DNA from: Acidobacteriota bacterium
Lineage (GTDB): Bacteria; Acidobacteriota; Terriglobia; Versatilivoradales; Versatilivoraceae
Reading direction: 5' to 3'
Assembly (NCBI GenBank): GCA_028875575.1
Contig: JAPPDF010000054.1
Coordinates: forward strand, 1 to 64,000
DNA: 64,000 nucleotides
Numbering within the stretch: position 1 is the stretch's first letter; the number at the start of each line of letters is the position of its first letter. Positions 55,682 to 63,156 of this stretch are shown here, piece by piece. The notes beneath the pieces were generated by a model. The model did no database searches and was not told the origin of the DNA. It was given only the letters and a program-made list of their open reading frames with translations. The position numbers were made by a program, and so were the translations under genes.

Positions 55682-55915
55682 ATTAAGACCATACAGATTA
55701 CGATGGATGAAGAGTTGTTGGCCAGACTCGACAAGGCTGAAGAAGTACAGAAGATTGGACGATCCGCAGTTCTTCGCCGTGCCACATCAGAATACCTGGC
55801 CCGTCAAAGCCGAGTCGAGATCGCCCGTCAGTACCGAAAGGCATATGGCGCCAATGCTGACCTCGGGAAAGAATTCAAGGGGTGGGAGGGTGAAGCTGCA
55901 TGGATGGAAGAATAA
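55682..55915 (+). CDS. RHH antitoxin with an ATT start codon (second MazF-type pair)
   Basis: The 77-residue frame begins IKTIQITMDEELLARLDKAEEVQKIGRSAVLRRATSEYL. Homologous antitoxins begin with Met at the first of these residues, followed by the DNA-binding strand 'KTIQIT'. Here the position is ATT (55682). The first ATG (55703) would remove the strand and presumably DNA binding. ATT is a rare start codon (as in infC). With the predicted transcription start at the same base, the mRNA would be nearly leaderless. It overlaps the toxin gene by 16 bases. The C-terminus (GKEFKGWEGEAAWMEE) is acidic as expected. Confidence 0.6.
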   Translation: MKTIQITMDEELLARLDKAEEVQKIGRSAVLRRATSEYLARQSRVEIARQYRKAYGANADLGKEFKGWEGEAAWMEE

Positions 55916-56232
55916 GACGTGGTGAAATTTGGTTACTTTCCCTCTCTCGTCCGGAAAAGCCTCGGCCGGTCCTGGTGCTGACCCGTCCGGAAGTCATCGA
56001 GTTGTTGCACACCGTGATGGTGGCGCCGGTTACATCCGTGATTCGGGGAGCGCCAAGCGAGGTTGTTGTGGGAGTGGAAGAAGGGTTGAAGAAGGATTCG
56101 GCCGTTAACCTGGACCACGTCCAAACGGTCGAAAAGACCCGCTTGAAGAAATTTGTCGGTACGCTTGGGTCGAAGAAAATGAACGACGTGTGCCGGGCTC
56201 TTGCCGTTGCCACCGCCTGTAGCGACGGCTAA
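55900..56232 (+). CDS. MazF/PemK-family toxin (second copy)
   Basis: The product has 110 residues. 'MDGRIRRGEIWLLSLSRPEKPRPVLVLTRPEVIELLHTVMVAPVTSVIRG' and 'DSAVNLDHVQTVEKTRLKKFVGTLGSKKM' match MazF/PemK toxins (RPVLVL with its Arg, APVTS with its Thr). It is quite different from the toxin at 52460, so the two systems are not recent duplicates. It follows the antitoxin with overlap and converges on the ANTAR gene. Confidence 0.85.
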   Translation: MDGRIRRGEIWLLSLSRPEKPRPVLVLTRPEVIELLHTVMVAPVTSVIRGAPSEVVVGVEEGLKKDSAVNLDHVQTVEKTRLKKFVGTLGSKKMNDVCRALAVATACSDG

Positions 56233-56272
56233 ACTTCAGGGATTCCGTCCATCTCGACGTTCCTCGCGCCCC

Positions 56273-57541
56273 TCACCCCTTGACCTCGGCGGCCAGGATG
56301 ATGGCTTCCGAGATCTCCCGCATCGACTTGCGCAGCTTCATGCTCTTTTGCTGAATGCGGCGGTAGGCGTCGGCCTCTGCCAAGCGCTCTTCCTTCAACA
56401 GAATTCCCTTGGCCCGCTCGATGATCTTGCGGGTCTCCAGGGCCTCCCTCATGGCGATGGTTTCGCTCATGAGCTTGGCGTTCTGAATGGCCACGGCCGC
56501 CTGGTTGGCCACCGAGGTCAACAACTGCATCTCCTCGCGCGAAAAGCTTCGCTCCTGGGAACTGTAGAGATTGAACACGCCAATGACCAGGTCCTTGATC
56601 ATCAGCGGAACCGAGACCAGGGAGCGGAGTCCTTCCCGGCGAGCCAGGTCTCGATAGGCATAGCCCCGCTCCTGGGTGACGTCGCGGATGACCAGGGGCT
56701 TGCGGCCCTTCACCACCCGGCCCAGCAGGCTGCGGTGGACCGGAAGGTTGGGCTTGGAGGCATAGTCTTGACTGAGGCTGTGGGTGGCCTTGATTTCCAG
56801 CTCCTTGCCCTCGTCGTCCAGCAACATGATGGAGCAGATGGGAGAGTTCATGGCCTCCGCGATCATGCCCACGATGAACTGGAGCATCTCGTCCAGGAAA
56901 TGGTGGGAGGTGATGGTCTGGCTGACGTTGGAGAGGGTCTCCAACTGAAGGGCCTTCCTCCGGGCCTCTTCATAGAGGCGGGCGTTTTCAATGGCAGCGC
57001 CGACCTGGTTGGCGATGGTCATCAACAGGGTCTTCTCGCTGGAGGAATGGCGATGGGAACGGCGGTGCTGCACGTTGATGACCCCGATCACCTCGTTCTT
57101 GGTAATGACCGGGACCGAGAGAAAGGCCTGATACCGATCTTCCGGAAGGTTGTGGAACAGTTTGAAGCGGGGATCGTTGCTGGCGTCCTTTTGGATGGCG
57201 ACCGGCTGTCGCTCCTGAGCCACCCAGCCGGTAATTCCCTCCCCCAGCCTCACCTTGATCCGGCCGATGATCCTGGGGTGAGGGTTCTTGGAGGCCCGCA
57301 GCACCAACTCTTCCCCGGTCTGGTCCAAAAGGTACAGGAGACAGGAATCTCCCTTGGTCACGTGGGTTACCAGATCGACGATTTCGTGCAGAACGTCTTT
57401 GAGGTTCAGATTTCCGCTGATCGCCCGGCTGATCTGGTGCAGGATGGCGACTTCCTGCTCCTTGAGTCTGAGGGCGGACCGCAGCCGACTGGGGCTTTCG
57501 GCTGAAACGTTCCGGCTCCTTCGTTCCGCGGTATTGGACAT
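56273..57541 (-). CDS. GAF-GAF-ANTAR RNA-binding antiterminator-type regulator
   Basis: The product has 422 residues from the ATG at 57541 (alternative at 57586). Two GAF domains span residues 40-190 ('SCLLYLLDQTGEELVLRASKN', 'GEGITGWVAQERQPVAIQ') and 205-355 ('PICSIMLLDDEGKELEIKATHSL', 'GVFNLYSSQERSFSREEMQLLTSVANQAAVAIQNAKL'). The C-terminal ANTAR helices have 'ETRKIIERAKGILLKEERLAEADAYRRIQQKSMKLRKSM'. ANTAR proteins bind dual hexaloop RNA and prevent termination. The ligand of the GAF sensors is unknown. No dual-loop target was identified in the window. Confidence 0.9.
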   Translation of the reverse strand: MSNTAERRSRNVSAESPSRLRSALRLKEQEVAILHQISRAISGNLNLKDVLHEIVDLVTHVTKGDSCLLYLLDQTGEELVLRASKNPHPRIIGRIKVRLGEGITGWVAQERQPVAIQKDASNDPRFKLFHNLPEDRYQAFLSVPVITKNEVIGVINVQHRRSHRHSSSEKTLLMTIANQVGAAIENARLYEEARRKALQLETLSNVSQTITSHHFLDEMLQFIVGMIAEAMNSPICSIMLLDDEGKELEIKATHSLSQDYASKPNLPVHRSLLGRVVKGRKPLVIRDVTQERGYAYRDLARREGLRSLVSVPLMIKDLVIGVFNLYSSQERSFSREEMQLLTSVANQAAVAIQNAKLMSETIAMREALETRKIIERAKGILLKEERLAEADAYRRIQQKSMKLRKSMREISEAIILAAEVKG

Positions 57542-57872
57542 CGGGATTCCCGTCGAATGGAGGGTTACGGCGAGTGGCCGAATCATAGCACAGCACCCCG
57601 CCCATTCCTACCGGACGGGTGCGGCCGGGAACCGCCTTCAGGATTGGACCGGGAGCGCCGCAAAGCCCGCCGGTCTGCGGGAATCCCAGGTAACCAAGGG
57701 AGGTTTTGGAGCAATTGGAATCAATCGGATGGAAGGTTCTGAAATGCCTTGGCGATGTGGACGTTGGAGTGGTTTGCCTGGTAGGGGATCCATGCCCGAT
57801 CTCTCCTCGATCTCTTCCGGATTTCGGTGTGATCGGAGTTTTCCGGGTAATTCAACGACGTCCCCTGTTTCT

Positions 57873-58085
57873 TCACTCGAAGGGAAGCAACAGTTGCTTC
57901 GGCGGTTTCTTGGGGAAGGAAACGTAGTCGACATTTGCCGCTCGCCAGGTCCGGTCAGGCCACTGCTTCGCCGGGCAGACGTCCCAGGGTAGCTGCTTGT
58001 TCCTTTCCAGAGGCAGGACCTGGTTGCAACGACTGCACCGGTAGACCGGCGGGTTGGACTGCTGCAGTGTCCATGTGTGCTTCAT
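57873..58085 (-). CDS. small zinc-ribbon-like hypothetical protein
   Basis: The product has 70 residues: MKHTWTLQQSNPPVYRCSRC followed by NQVLPLERNKQLPWDVCPAK and a basic/aromatic tail ending LLLPFE. The cysteine pair C17-x2-C20 and C37 could bind zinc as part of a half ribbon. The start at 58085 has no strong SD. Coding status rests on the plausible composition and cysteine motif, and I do not recognise the family. The 57606-57872 spacer on its 3' side shows no other gene. Confidence 0.4.
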   Translation of the reverse strand: MKHTWTLQQSNPPVYRCSRCNQVLPLERNKQLPWDVCPAKQWPDRTWRAANVDYVSFPKKPPKQLLLPFE

Positions 58086-58286
58086 CGGCCAAGTCCAATT
58101 CGTTCGGGCGTTCCCGTCAAACAACCCTGCGCCATGCACCCCTCCAGGTCTTCACCACCACCGTCGATTCCCCTCCCCCCTCCCGGAAACCGCAAATCCC
58201 CCTGTGAAGCTTGACCCGGCTCCCGGGGACAGACTCCTGCTGCACCGTTGCCACAGCGGCGGGTCTCCGCAACCTGCCGAGGTCTG

Positions 58287-58679
58287 TCAAGCGAACGGAT
58301 CGAGGATTGTCAGACTCGCGATGCGCCGGCCTGGCTGCAGGTCCTCCGTTAGCAGAACGTCGCATCCGGCTTCGAGCGCGGAGGCGACAATCAGAGCGTC
58401 ATAGAAGCCGAAGCCGTGCGATCGGGCCAAGGCAACAGCTTCCGTGTGGGTTTCGATACCGATGGGACGGACCGGATCGAGCGCAGTTCTCAGATCGGCG
58501 ATAGCCTCGTCGATAACGTCCCACTCAAAGGCGAACTTGCGGCGAAGAACGGAAGCAAACTCGCTCAGGACCTGCACACTGATCACCCCACCCGCCAGGA
58601 TTGTCTGTCGCGCCACCTCGCTCTTGGCCCCGCTGCCCTGGGCGTAAATCAGAATGTTGGTGTTGAGGAACGCGATCAC
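58287..58679 (-). CDS. VapC-type PIN-domain protein with first catalytic Asp replaced by Asn
   Basis: The product has 130 residues starting at a GTG that overlaps the antitoxin stop (GTGA). The PIN fold is clear: 'MIAFLNTNILIYAQGSG', 'VQVLSEFASVLRRK', 'SHGFGFYDALIVASALEAGCDVLLTEDLQPG'. In active toxins the first motif is FLDTNILIYA; here the Asp is Asn (codon AAC). The middle Glu (LSEF) and later Asps (YDAL, TEDL) remain. Loss of one of the four acidic metal ligands probably weakens or kills RNase activity. The protein could persist as a non-toxic corepressor of its operon. Confidence 0.85.
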   Translation of the reverse strand: MIAFLNTNILIYAQGSGAKSEVARQTILAGGVISVQVLSEFASVLRRKFAFEWDVIDEAIADLRTALDPVRPIGIETHTEAVALARSHGFGFYDALIVASALEAGCDVLLTEDLQPGRRIASLTILDPFA

Positions 58680-58906
58680 CGGGAGTTGGCCTCCTCACGG
58701 TCGAATACATAATCGTCGGGAATGGACAATGCACGAGCGCGCATGCGTTCGACAGCCAGCGCCCGCCGCTCATCTCTTGCCACAGCGATGCGATTCGGCG
58801 CCGCCGATACGACCTCCAACAGGTCTCCCGGCTTCAGACCGAGGTCCTCAACCAGTGTCTTGGGGAGTCGAACGGCGAGACTATTTCCCCATTTGGACAC
58901 TTTCAT
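58676..58906 (-). CDS. vapB: VapB-type AbrB-fold antitoxin
   Basis: The product has 76 residues from the ATG at 58906 (GAGG 5 bases upstream). 'MKVSKWGNSLAVRLPKTLVEDLGLKPGDLLEVVSA' is the AbrB/MazE swapped-hairpin DNA-binding domain. The C-terminal helix and tail (ALSIPDDYVFDREEANSR) wrap the PIN toxin. It is the first gene of the pair, with a 4-base overlap to the PIN gene. Upstream DNA (58927-58980) is AT-rich with two ATCGTCT(A/G)T(C/G)A repeats, a likely operator. Confidence 0.85.
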   Translation of the reverse strand: MKVSKWGNSLAVRLPKTLVEDLGLKPGDLLEVVSAAPNRIAVARDERRALAVERMRARALSIPDDYVFDREEANSR

Positions 58907-58929
58907 AATATCCTCAAAGATATCCAATC

Positions 58930-58976
58930 GATAAGTATATCACAGACGATATTCTTGATAGACGATTGTCCTTGAC
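58930..58976 (-). promoter_or_regulatory. repeat-rich operator region upstream of vapB
   Basis: On the minus strand ATCGTCTATCA and ATCGTCTGTGA are direct repeats about 17 bases apart, flanked by CAATCG / CGATTG. The pocket is AT-rich compared with its surroundings. It probably contains the TA promoter and autoregulatory site; an exact -10 box is not certain. Confidence 0.35.
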
Positions 58977-59141
58977 CACGCCTGATCAAGAAAAACTGCA
59001 GAGCAGGGGGGTGCCGTCCAAACGAAACGCGCTGCCGGTTCCCGGCAATTCCAGGCACGAACTCGAGGGAGGGTAAAAAGGGTGGCAAGAGGGCGATGGA
59101 ACGGGAGGAGTCACGCCCTCTCTGAGGCAGGCTGCTGCAGA

Positions 59142-61313
59142 TTATCGGATCAGCACCCGGGGGCCCTGGTACTTGTAGGGCTCCTCGATGTGCTTCTGGG
59201 CGATCTGCTGGGCACCCTGGGTGTTGTCGTTGGTGTCCAGGGCCTTCTGGTACTCGTTGAGGGCCCGGTCCCGTTGACCCGCCATATCGAAGATCTTGCC
59301 CAGGTTGACGTAGCACCAGACTTCGATCCACTGCGGGTCCAGATCGCCGTTGAGGGCCTCCCGGAAGGAGTTGGCGGCGGATTGGGTGCTGCGCTGCTCC
59401 AGGAATACTTCGCCAATCCGGAAGAAGGCCAGGGAACTTCTCTTTTTCAGCTCGATCGCCTGTTGGTACTGGGAAATGGCTGCAGTGTACTCACCCATCC
59501 TTCTGAGCTCATCCCCCTTGGCGATGAGCGAAGCCAGGTGAATGTCGTCGGAGACCCGCAGCAGGCGATGGTTGGGGTCGATGACCGCCCTGATCGGCTT
59601 TCCGAAGGTTGCGACCGAAAAGAAGGACTCCGTGCCCATGACCTCGATCTGCTTGGTCTCGGGCTCGCCCTCCGTCTCGATCAGAATTTCCATTGGCATC
59701 TTGAAAAGGTCCAGATCCTGCGTGATGACCCCATCCACCCGGAAACCGTCCTTGATGCGGTAAGTGGTGAATTCGTACTGGAACTCGGGCACGCCGGTCT
59801 GTTCAATCCACTGGGAGAAGAAGTACCCCAGGTCCGTTTCCGAAATCTTCTCGGCCAGGGCCTTGAAGTCTCCAATGGAGGCGGTCTTGTAACCGTAGTC
59901 ATAGACGAATTGCTTCATCAGCTCAAACCACTTCTCGTCGCCGATCACCGCCCGAAGCATGTGGAGGACGTAAGCTCCCTTGCTCTTGAGCACGGAGTTG
60001 TACTCGGGCGAGTAGAGGTCCAGAAGATTGGCGTTGAGGATGGAGGACTCGCCTTCATAGAGCAAGGCCGCCACGGCGACTTCCCTGAGCTGTTCGGCAA
60101 ACTCCTCCGGGCTGGAAACGCTTTCCTGATAGAGCAGGGCCGAGTAGGAGGAGAATCCTTCTTTCAGCCACAGGTCCCGCTCGGTCCGGGGAACGACGAG
60201 GGAACCCCACCACTGATAGGAGATCTCCTTGGCCAGCAGGTTGACGTTCGGCTCGGGACCAAAGGCCCGGTCGGCCAGGAACTGAATGCCCGGCGAGGAA
60301 AACCCCAAGAGGGAATCGTCGTCGATCACCGCCACCCTGAAGGTCCGGGAGGGATAGGGCGCAAACTTGTCGGAGTAGAGATCCAGCAGCTCGCCGATCA
60401 CCCGGGTATGGGCATCCAGGAAATCCCGCTTGTGGTCCATGACGTAGTACCGCAACTCCACCGGGCCCACCTGGACCGGAATTTCATTGAAAGGGGCTGC
60501 CGCCAGCGAGCCGGGAAAGTCCTGCTGCCGGTTCACGATGGTGAAGGTCTCCTGCTCCTCCTGCCGATCCAGGGAAACCAGCTCCCCATCCATGGCAACC
60601 AGGTAACCCCGGGGAACCGTCACCCGAAAGGTGGCCCTGGCCCGATCCTCACGATATCCGTGCGTGGGAAACCATCGACTGACGTCCAGCAGGTAACACA
60701 AGTCCTCGCTTACCCGGGCGGTAGCGACACCGAATAGGGGAGAGTGCTCGGCGGAGAAGAGCCTGCCGTCATATTCGATCACCAGGGAGGCGGCCTGTCC
60801 CGAATCGAGCCACCGAGGGAATTGGACTTCCAGGAGGTGCTGGTCGAAATCCTGCTGAAATACAAGCAGATTGGGATCCTGCGCGGCTGGGTCAGGAGCG
60901 GGAAGTTCGGGGTTGGAGGCGGGCTTGGGGGCGGCGGGCCGTCGCCGCGACAGGTAGGGCACCCCTTCCTTCTCCCGTTCTGGGCCGTAAGCGACCTGCC
61001 CTTGGGCGGACGCCCGTGACAGGCTGCCGGGAGCCGGGGGCCGATCCGCAAGGTATATCCGCTTTACGGTCAGATTGCCGTTGAATTCCAGGGAAATGCG
61101 GCTCAACCGGTCCTGGCTGGAAGAGAACTTGAGGGTGGCGGCGGCTTGCAATTCCTGCTGCGACGGTCGGAGCTCGACTGAGACGTCATACTCTTCAACG
61201 TCGATGGAGGGGCCCTGGTCGATCTGCTGGGCCGGCAGGGGAGCGGAGCCGGCCAGCAGCACCACCAGGAGAGCGAGAGCCCACGGGCAGGATCTATTGA
61301 ACCATTCTGACAT
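59142..61313 (-). CDS. M1-aminopeptidase-like protein without zinc site, with C-terminal TPRs
   Basis: The product has 723 residues from the ATG at 61313 (GGAGA 7 bases upstream), with a signal peptide ending near PLPAQQ. An M1 N-terminal beta-domain precedes 'GFSSPGIQFLAD' (in place of GAMEN). The HExxHxW zinc motif is replaced by K362-E363-I-S-Y366-Q-W-W. The third ligand Glu is kept at E385 (DLWLKEGFSSY). Both zinc histidines are lost, so it cannot be a conventional metallopeptidase. TPR repeats occupy about residues 590-700 ('GEYTAAISQYQQAIELKKRSSLAFFRIGEVFLEQ', 'RDRALNEYQKALD'). It is probably a periplasmic binding or scaffold protein. Confidence 0.85.
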   Translation of the reverse strand: MSEWFNRSCPWALALLVVLLAGSAPLPAQQIDQGPSIDVEEYDVSVELRPSQQELQAAATLKFSSSQDRLSRISLEFNGNLTVKRIYLADRPPAPGSLSRASAQGQVAYGPEREKEGVPYLSRRRPAAPKPASNPELPAPDPAAQDPNLLVFQQDFDQHLLEVQFPRWLDSGQAASLVIEYDGRLFSAEHSPLFGVATARVSEDLCYLLDVSRWFPTHGYREDRARATFRVTVPRGYLVAMDGELVSLDRQEEQETFTIVNRQQDFPGSLAAAPFNEIPVQVGPVELRYYVMDHKRDFLDAHTRVIGELLDLYSDKFAPYPSRTFRVAVIDDDSLLGFSSPGIQFLADRAFGPEPNVNLLAKEISYQWWGSLVVPRTERDLWLKEGFSSYSALLYQESVSSPEEFAEQLREVAVAALLYEGESSILNANLLDLYSPEYNSVLKSKGAYVLHMLRAVIGDEKWFELMKQFVYDYGYKTASIGDFKALAEKISETDLGYFFSQWIEQTGVPEFQYEFTTYRIKDGFRVDGVITQDLDLFKMPMEILIETEGEPETKQIEVMGTESFFSVATFGKPIRAVIDPNHRLLRVSDDIHLASLIAKGDELRRMGEYTAAISQYQQAIELKKRSSLAFFRIGEVFLEQRSTQSAANSFREALNGDLDPQWIEVWCYVNLGKIFDMAGQRDRALNEYQKALDTNDNTQGAQQIAQKHIEEPYKYQGPRVLIR

Positions 61314-61431
61314 CAGCAATTCTCCAGTCGTTCGGGACAGGGTCAACCTTCCAAACGGTTAGGACGAAAATCGGTCCGATGCTGTTGTCTCCACGAACTG
61401 AAAATCCAGGCAACCGGCCAGATCGACCCGG

Positions 61432-61682
61432 ACTAGCCCGCATTTCTCACCAGGGGGCGTGAACATGGCGCAGGCATTTTCCCCTCAGCGCGTGCTCGGG
61501 AGCGAAGAGCGTAGCCGTCACTACGGTCGAGCGAGCATGGATGCGCTGAGGGAAAAAGGACAAGCCAGGGCACGCCCAGCGCCGTCTGTAACCGCTAGGC
61601 ATCCCAATCGGGGGAACAAGTTCCTGAAAATAAATGGCCTTTCATCATGACTCCAGCGACCTGGTGAGAAATGCGGGCTAGT
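61432..61682. mobile_element. MITE family B (251 bp, perfect 22-bp TIRs)
   Basis: The terminal inverted repeats at 61432-61453 (ACTAGCCCGCATTTCTCACC..) and 61661-61682 are exact reverse complements over 22 bp. The interior encodes no plausible protein. Its right end (GGGCTAGT) touches the left end of MITE A copy 2 with a two-base overlap (GT at 61681-61682). Confidence 0.85.
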
Positions 61683-61946
61683 GTTCTGTCTCAGAAACAG
61701 GGTTGTCATCTTTCGGAGCGCAACGGCACTGGATTCCAGGAGCGACGACGAGCCAATGCCATTCATTGCGAGGAGGAGCGACGACGAAGACAGCGCCGTT
61801 CCGCCCGAACCCGGAGGGCCGATGGAGGTTCCCGGGAGGGAAGCAGAACGGTGCCTGTGCGCTGAAGCGCGAAGAATCTATCGAACCGACAGTTTCCCGG
61901 TGGAACCTCCATCGGAGATGGCAACATTATTTCTGAGACAGGACAC
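61681..61946. mobile_element. MITE family A, copy 2 (266 bp)
   Basis: The ends GTGTTCTGTCTCAGAAA (61681-61697) and TTTCTGAGACAGGACAC (61930-61946) are inverted repeats with one mismatch. The interior closely follows copy 1 at 18462-18730, including GATGGAGGTTCC and GGAACCTCCATC. It ends 9 bases before the lpxB stop codon. Confidence 0.85.
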
Positions 61947-61955
61947 CGGCCTGCA

Positions 61956-63137
61956 TCATCCCCCTTTCGGTCCCGCTTCCATCCAGGAAGCAATGCTCTC
62001 GGCAGCCCTCGGGACGGCACCTCCCCGACCCAGCTTTTCCCTGACTCCGGACAGCGCCATTCTAGCACGCGCGGAACAACCGGATTCGGTGAGAAACTTC
62101 CGGATCTCGGCATAGAGCCGGTCGTCGGTAAAGTCCTGCTGGTAGAGCTCGGGGATGATCCCGCGACCGGCAATCAGGTTGACCAGGCTGTAGTAGGGCA
62201 CATCGATCAGATACTGGCCCACAATCCAACTCGGAATCGAGATCCGGAAAACCGCTATCAGCGGAGTTCCCAACAGGGCGGCCTCCAGGGTGGCCGTACC
62301 GCTGGAAACCACCGCCAGGTCGGAATGGCCCACGCTGTTGTAGGTGTCGTTCTCGACCAGCGATGCCGAGAGCCCGGGGGCCTCGTCCCGGATCAGACCG
62401 CGGACCAGCCGGGCATGCGAGGGAGCGGCCAACGGTACCAGAAACTGCGCCGAATGCTCCCACTGGAGCCGCCGCGCCGTGCGGGCCATGGCCGGCAGAT
62501 TGAACCGGATTTCCCCGGATCGGCTGCCTGGAAGCAGGCTGATGGTCAGGCGGTCCTCGACCAGACCGAATGAGCGCAGGAACTGAGCCCGCGAGCAGGA
62601 AGTCTTCACCCGGTCCACCAGCGGGTGACCAACGTATTCCACCTGCATCCCGTATCGCCGGTAAAAGTCGGCCTCGAAGGGCAGAATGACGATCATTCGG
62701 TCCACCCATCGTCGAAGGGCATGCACCCGGCGCTTCCGCCAGGCCCAGACCTGGGGACTGATGAAGTAGAATACGCCTATACCCTGTCGCTTGAGCCGTT
62801 TGGCCAAGGGGAGGTTGAAGTCCGGGAAGTCGACCAAAATAGCCCAGCGGGGCTTCTTTTGCCTGGCGGCAGTCTCCAGTTGTCGCAGGGCGGCAAAAAA
62901 CCGGCCCAGATGGGAAACGGCCTCGAAAGGCCCCAGCACACTCAGTTGCCGGTTGTCTACCAGGATCTCCATCCCTGCCTGCCGCAGAGCCGGGCCGCCG
63001 CACCCGAAGTAGGCAGGTCCGGAGGCGCCCAGCCTGGTTCCTAGAGCCTGGACCAGCTCGGCGGCATACATGTCTCCGGAAGCCTCGCCCGCCACCACCA
63101 GAATGGGTGCTGCCGGCTCCTGTGAAACGGATTTCAT
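61956..63137 (-). CDS. lpxB: lipid-A-disaccharide synthase
   Basis: The product has 393 residues from the ATG at 63137, the first Met before 'APILVVAGEASGDMYAAELVQAL', the conserved LpxB opening. The frame is open upstream but overlaps lpxL. 'WAILVDFPDFNLPLAKRLKRQGIGVFYFISPQVWAWRKRRV', 'LPFEADFYRRYGMQVEYVGHPLVD', 'SLLPGSRSGEI' and 'VVSSGTATLEAALLGTPLIAVFR' are all diagnostic. It condenses UDP-2,3-diacylglucosamine with lipid X to form the lipid A disaccharide. A MITE sits directly behind its stop codon. It starts 19 bases after the lpxL-like gene, as in an operon. Confidence 0.95.
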   Translation of the reverse strand: MKSVSQEPAAPILVVAGEASGDMYAAELVQALGTRLGASGPAYFGCGGPALRQAGMEILVDNRQLSVLGPFEAVSHLGRFFAALRQLETAARQKKPRWAILVDFPDFNLPLAKRLKRQGIGVFYFISPQVWAWRKRRVHALRRWVDRMIVILPFEADFYRRYGMQVEYVGHPLVDRVKTSCSRAQFLRSFGLVEDRLTISLLPGSRSGEIRFNLPAMARTARRLQWEHSAQFLVPLAAPSHARLVRGLIRDEAPGLSASLVENDTYNSVGHSDLAVVSSGTATLEAALLGTPLIAVFRISIPSWIVGQYLIDVPYYSLVNLIAGRGIIPELYQQDFTDDRLYAEIRKFLTESGCSARARMALSGVREKLGRGGAVPRAAESIASWMEAGPKGG

Positions 63138-63156
63138 GGGAAATGCCCTCCCCCGC

